Shown here in pieces: positions 63,400 through 64,000 of a stretch of DNA of 64,000 bases (its first letter is position 1; each line of letters starts with the position of its first letter). Source of the DNA: Deltaproteobacteria bacterium (GTDB lineage Bacteria; Desulfobacterota; Binatia; HRBIN30; CADEER01); NCBI GenBank assembly GCA_029262455.1, contig JAJCZJ010000112.1:1-64000 (forward strand), given 5' to 3'. Under the pieces are notes generated by a model. The model made no database searches and was not told where the DNA came from. It saw only the letters and a list, made by a program, of their open reading frames with translations. The translations under genes were made by a program, and so were the position numbers.

Positions 63400-63963
63400 T
63401 CAGTTCTCGTCGTCGACGCTACCGTGCCGCTGATGCCACAGCAAACCGAGGTAAACGTACTGTACGCCCGATGCCGCCGAGACGAGCGCTGTCAATCCAA
63501 TCATGCACCGGATGAACCAGGTGAGCGGAAGGTCTGGCCTGGCCTCACCGACCAAAGCGAATCCGACTGTGAACAACTGAACGAACGTACTCATCTTGCC
63601 GAGCCGACTGGGATCGATCTCGACCCACTCTTGATCGACGACAAAAATCGACACGTACCCCAGAACGACGATCACGTCGCGCATGACGACGAGGGTCACC
63701 AACCAAGCCGGCAACAAACCCGCCAGGCCGAGCATCAAGAACGAGCTCAACAGCAAGAGCTTGTCCGCGATCGGATCCATCACGGCCCCAAGACTCGATC
63801 GCGAGTCCGTCAGCCGCGCCACCGATCCGTCGACGACATCGGTCACTCCGGCGCCCACCAACAAGACAAACGCCGCCGCGTAGTTGTTGCGGGCCAGGAG
63901 CGTCAAGAAGACGGGAATCGCAATGATTCGCAGCAGGGTGAGGAAGTTCGGAAGGGTCAGCAC
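63400..63963 (-). CDS. pgsA: CDP-alcohol phosphatidyltransferase
   Basis: 187 residues, about six membrane segments. The full family motif D-x2-DG-x2-AR-x8-G-x3-D-x3-D is present (TDVVDGSVARLTDSRSSLG and VMDPIADK). N terminus LTLPNFLTLLRIIAIPVFL matches phosphatidylglycerophosphate synthases, so it likely makes PGP from CDP-diacylglycerol and glycerol-3-phosphate; other alcohols are possible. Five bases before the LolA-like gene, so probably one operon. Confidence 0.85.
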   Translation of the reverse strand: MLTLPNFLTLLRIIAIPVFLTLLARNNYAAAFVLLVGAGVTDVVDGSVARLTDSRSSLGAVMDPIADKLLLLSSFLMLGLAGLLPAWLVTLVVMRDVIVVLGYVSIFVVDQEWVEIDPSRLGKMSTFVQLFTVGFALVGEARPDLPLTWFIRCMIGLTALVSAASGVQYVYLGLLWHQRHGSVDDEN

Positions 63964-64000
63964 GGTGCGGGGATTGTACGCAATGCACGGAGTTTGGGAA

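Overview
The window is about 64 kb of GC-rich bacterial DNA with no rRNA, tRNA, CRISPR array, insertion sequence or phage module that I can recognise. The gene style suggests an uncultured member of the former Deltaproteobacteria, of the Myxococcota or Binatota type. Pointers are many secreted proteins with paired EF-hand (dockerin-like) repeats, Thr/Pro/Arg linkers and Myxococcus-type cysteine-rich repeats; PHM-like copper monooxygenases; and acyl-CoA, P450 and phosphotransferase-family genes typical of soil and marine heterotrophs. That assignment is inference from gene style only.

Layout. 0-2.4 kb: the end of a YVTN propeller protein, then a decayed patch holding a TIR-domain remnant, a REP-like palindrome and an 8-bp tandem repeat. 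2.4-9.5 kb: dicarboxylate symporter, NtrC-type regulator, SGNH hydrolase, TesB-like thioesterase, APH-like phosphotransferase, cupredoxin and dihaem cytochrome c. 9.6-20.8 kb: a large beta-helix/propeller protein, a copper monooxygenase-like protein with a CX4CH domain, a lipoprotein, TerB, a dockerin/linker/propeller protein, two tandem HTH paralogues and a Ca/Na exchanger. 20.8-31.7 kb: acyl-CoA synthetase, P450, RHH/AT-hook regulator, a secreted CX4CH protein, ZIP transporter, a second copper monooxygenase-like protein, a PQQ-like propeller with a C-terminal EF-hand pair, a PPOX-family protein and an Rrf2 regulator. 32-37.5 kb: a complete 2-oxoglutarate dehydrogenase operon (sucA-sucB-lpdA). 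37.5-53.9 kb: hypothetical protein, thiolase-like protein, 1-Cys peroxiredoxin, Xaa-Pro aminopeptidase with a slipin, orphan sensor kinase, two MDR dehydrogenases, cyclase, L,D-transpeptidase, dihydropteroate synthase, a small kinase-like protein, and an epimerase/acyltransferase pair. 53.9-64 kb: two more dockerin-type secreted proteins (one with a cohesin-like domain), a degenerate sigma54-activator ATPase, an AI-2E transporter, aconitase, an outer-membrane lipoprotein-sorting protein and a CDP-alcohol phosphatidyltransferase.

The most interesting theme is a dispersed extracellular set. Seven secreted proteins carry paired EF-hand/dockerin-like modules in two sub-styles. Two of these are fused to PHM-type copper monooxygenase cores that keep all the copper ligands, three carry a CX4CH cytochrome-like domain, and one also carries a cohesin-like domain. 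Together with a cupredoxin/dihaem cytochrome pair and a PQQ-type propeller, this suggests a calcium-organised extracytoplasmic redox system. That is a hypothesis, not something the sequence proves.
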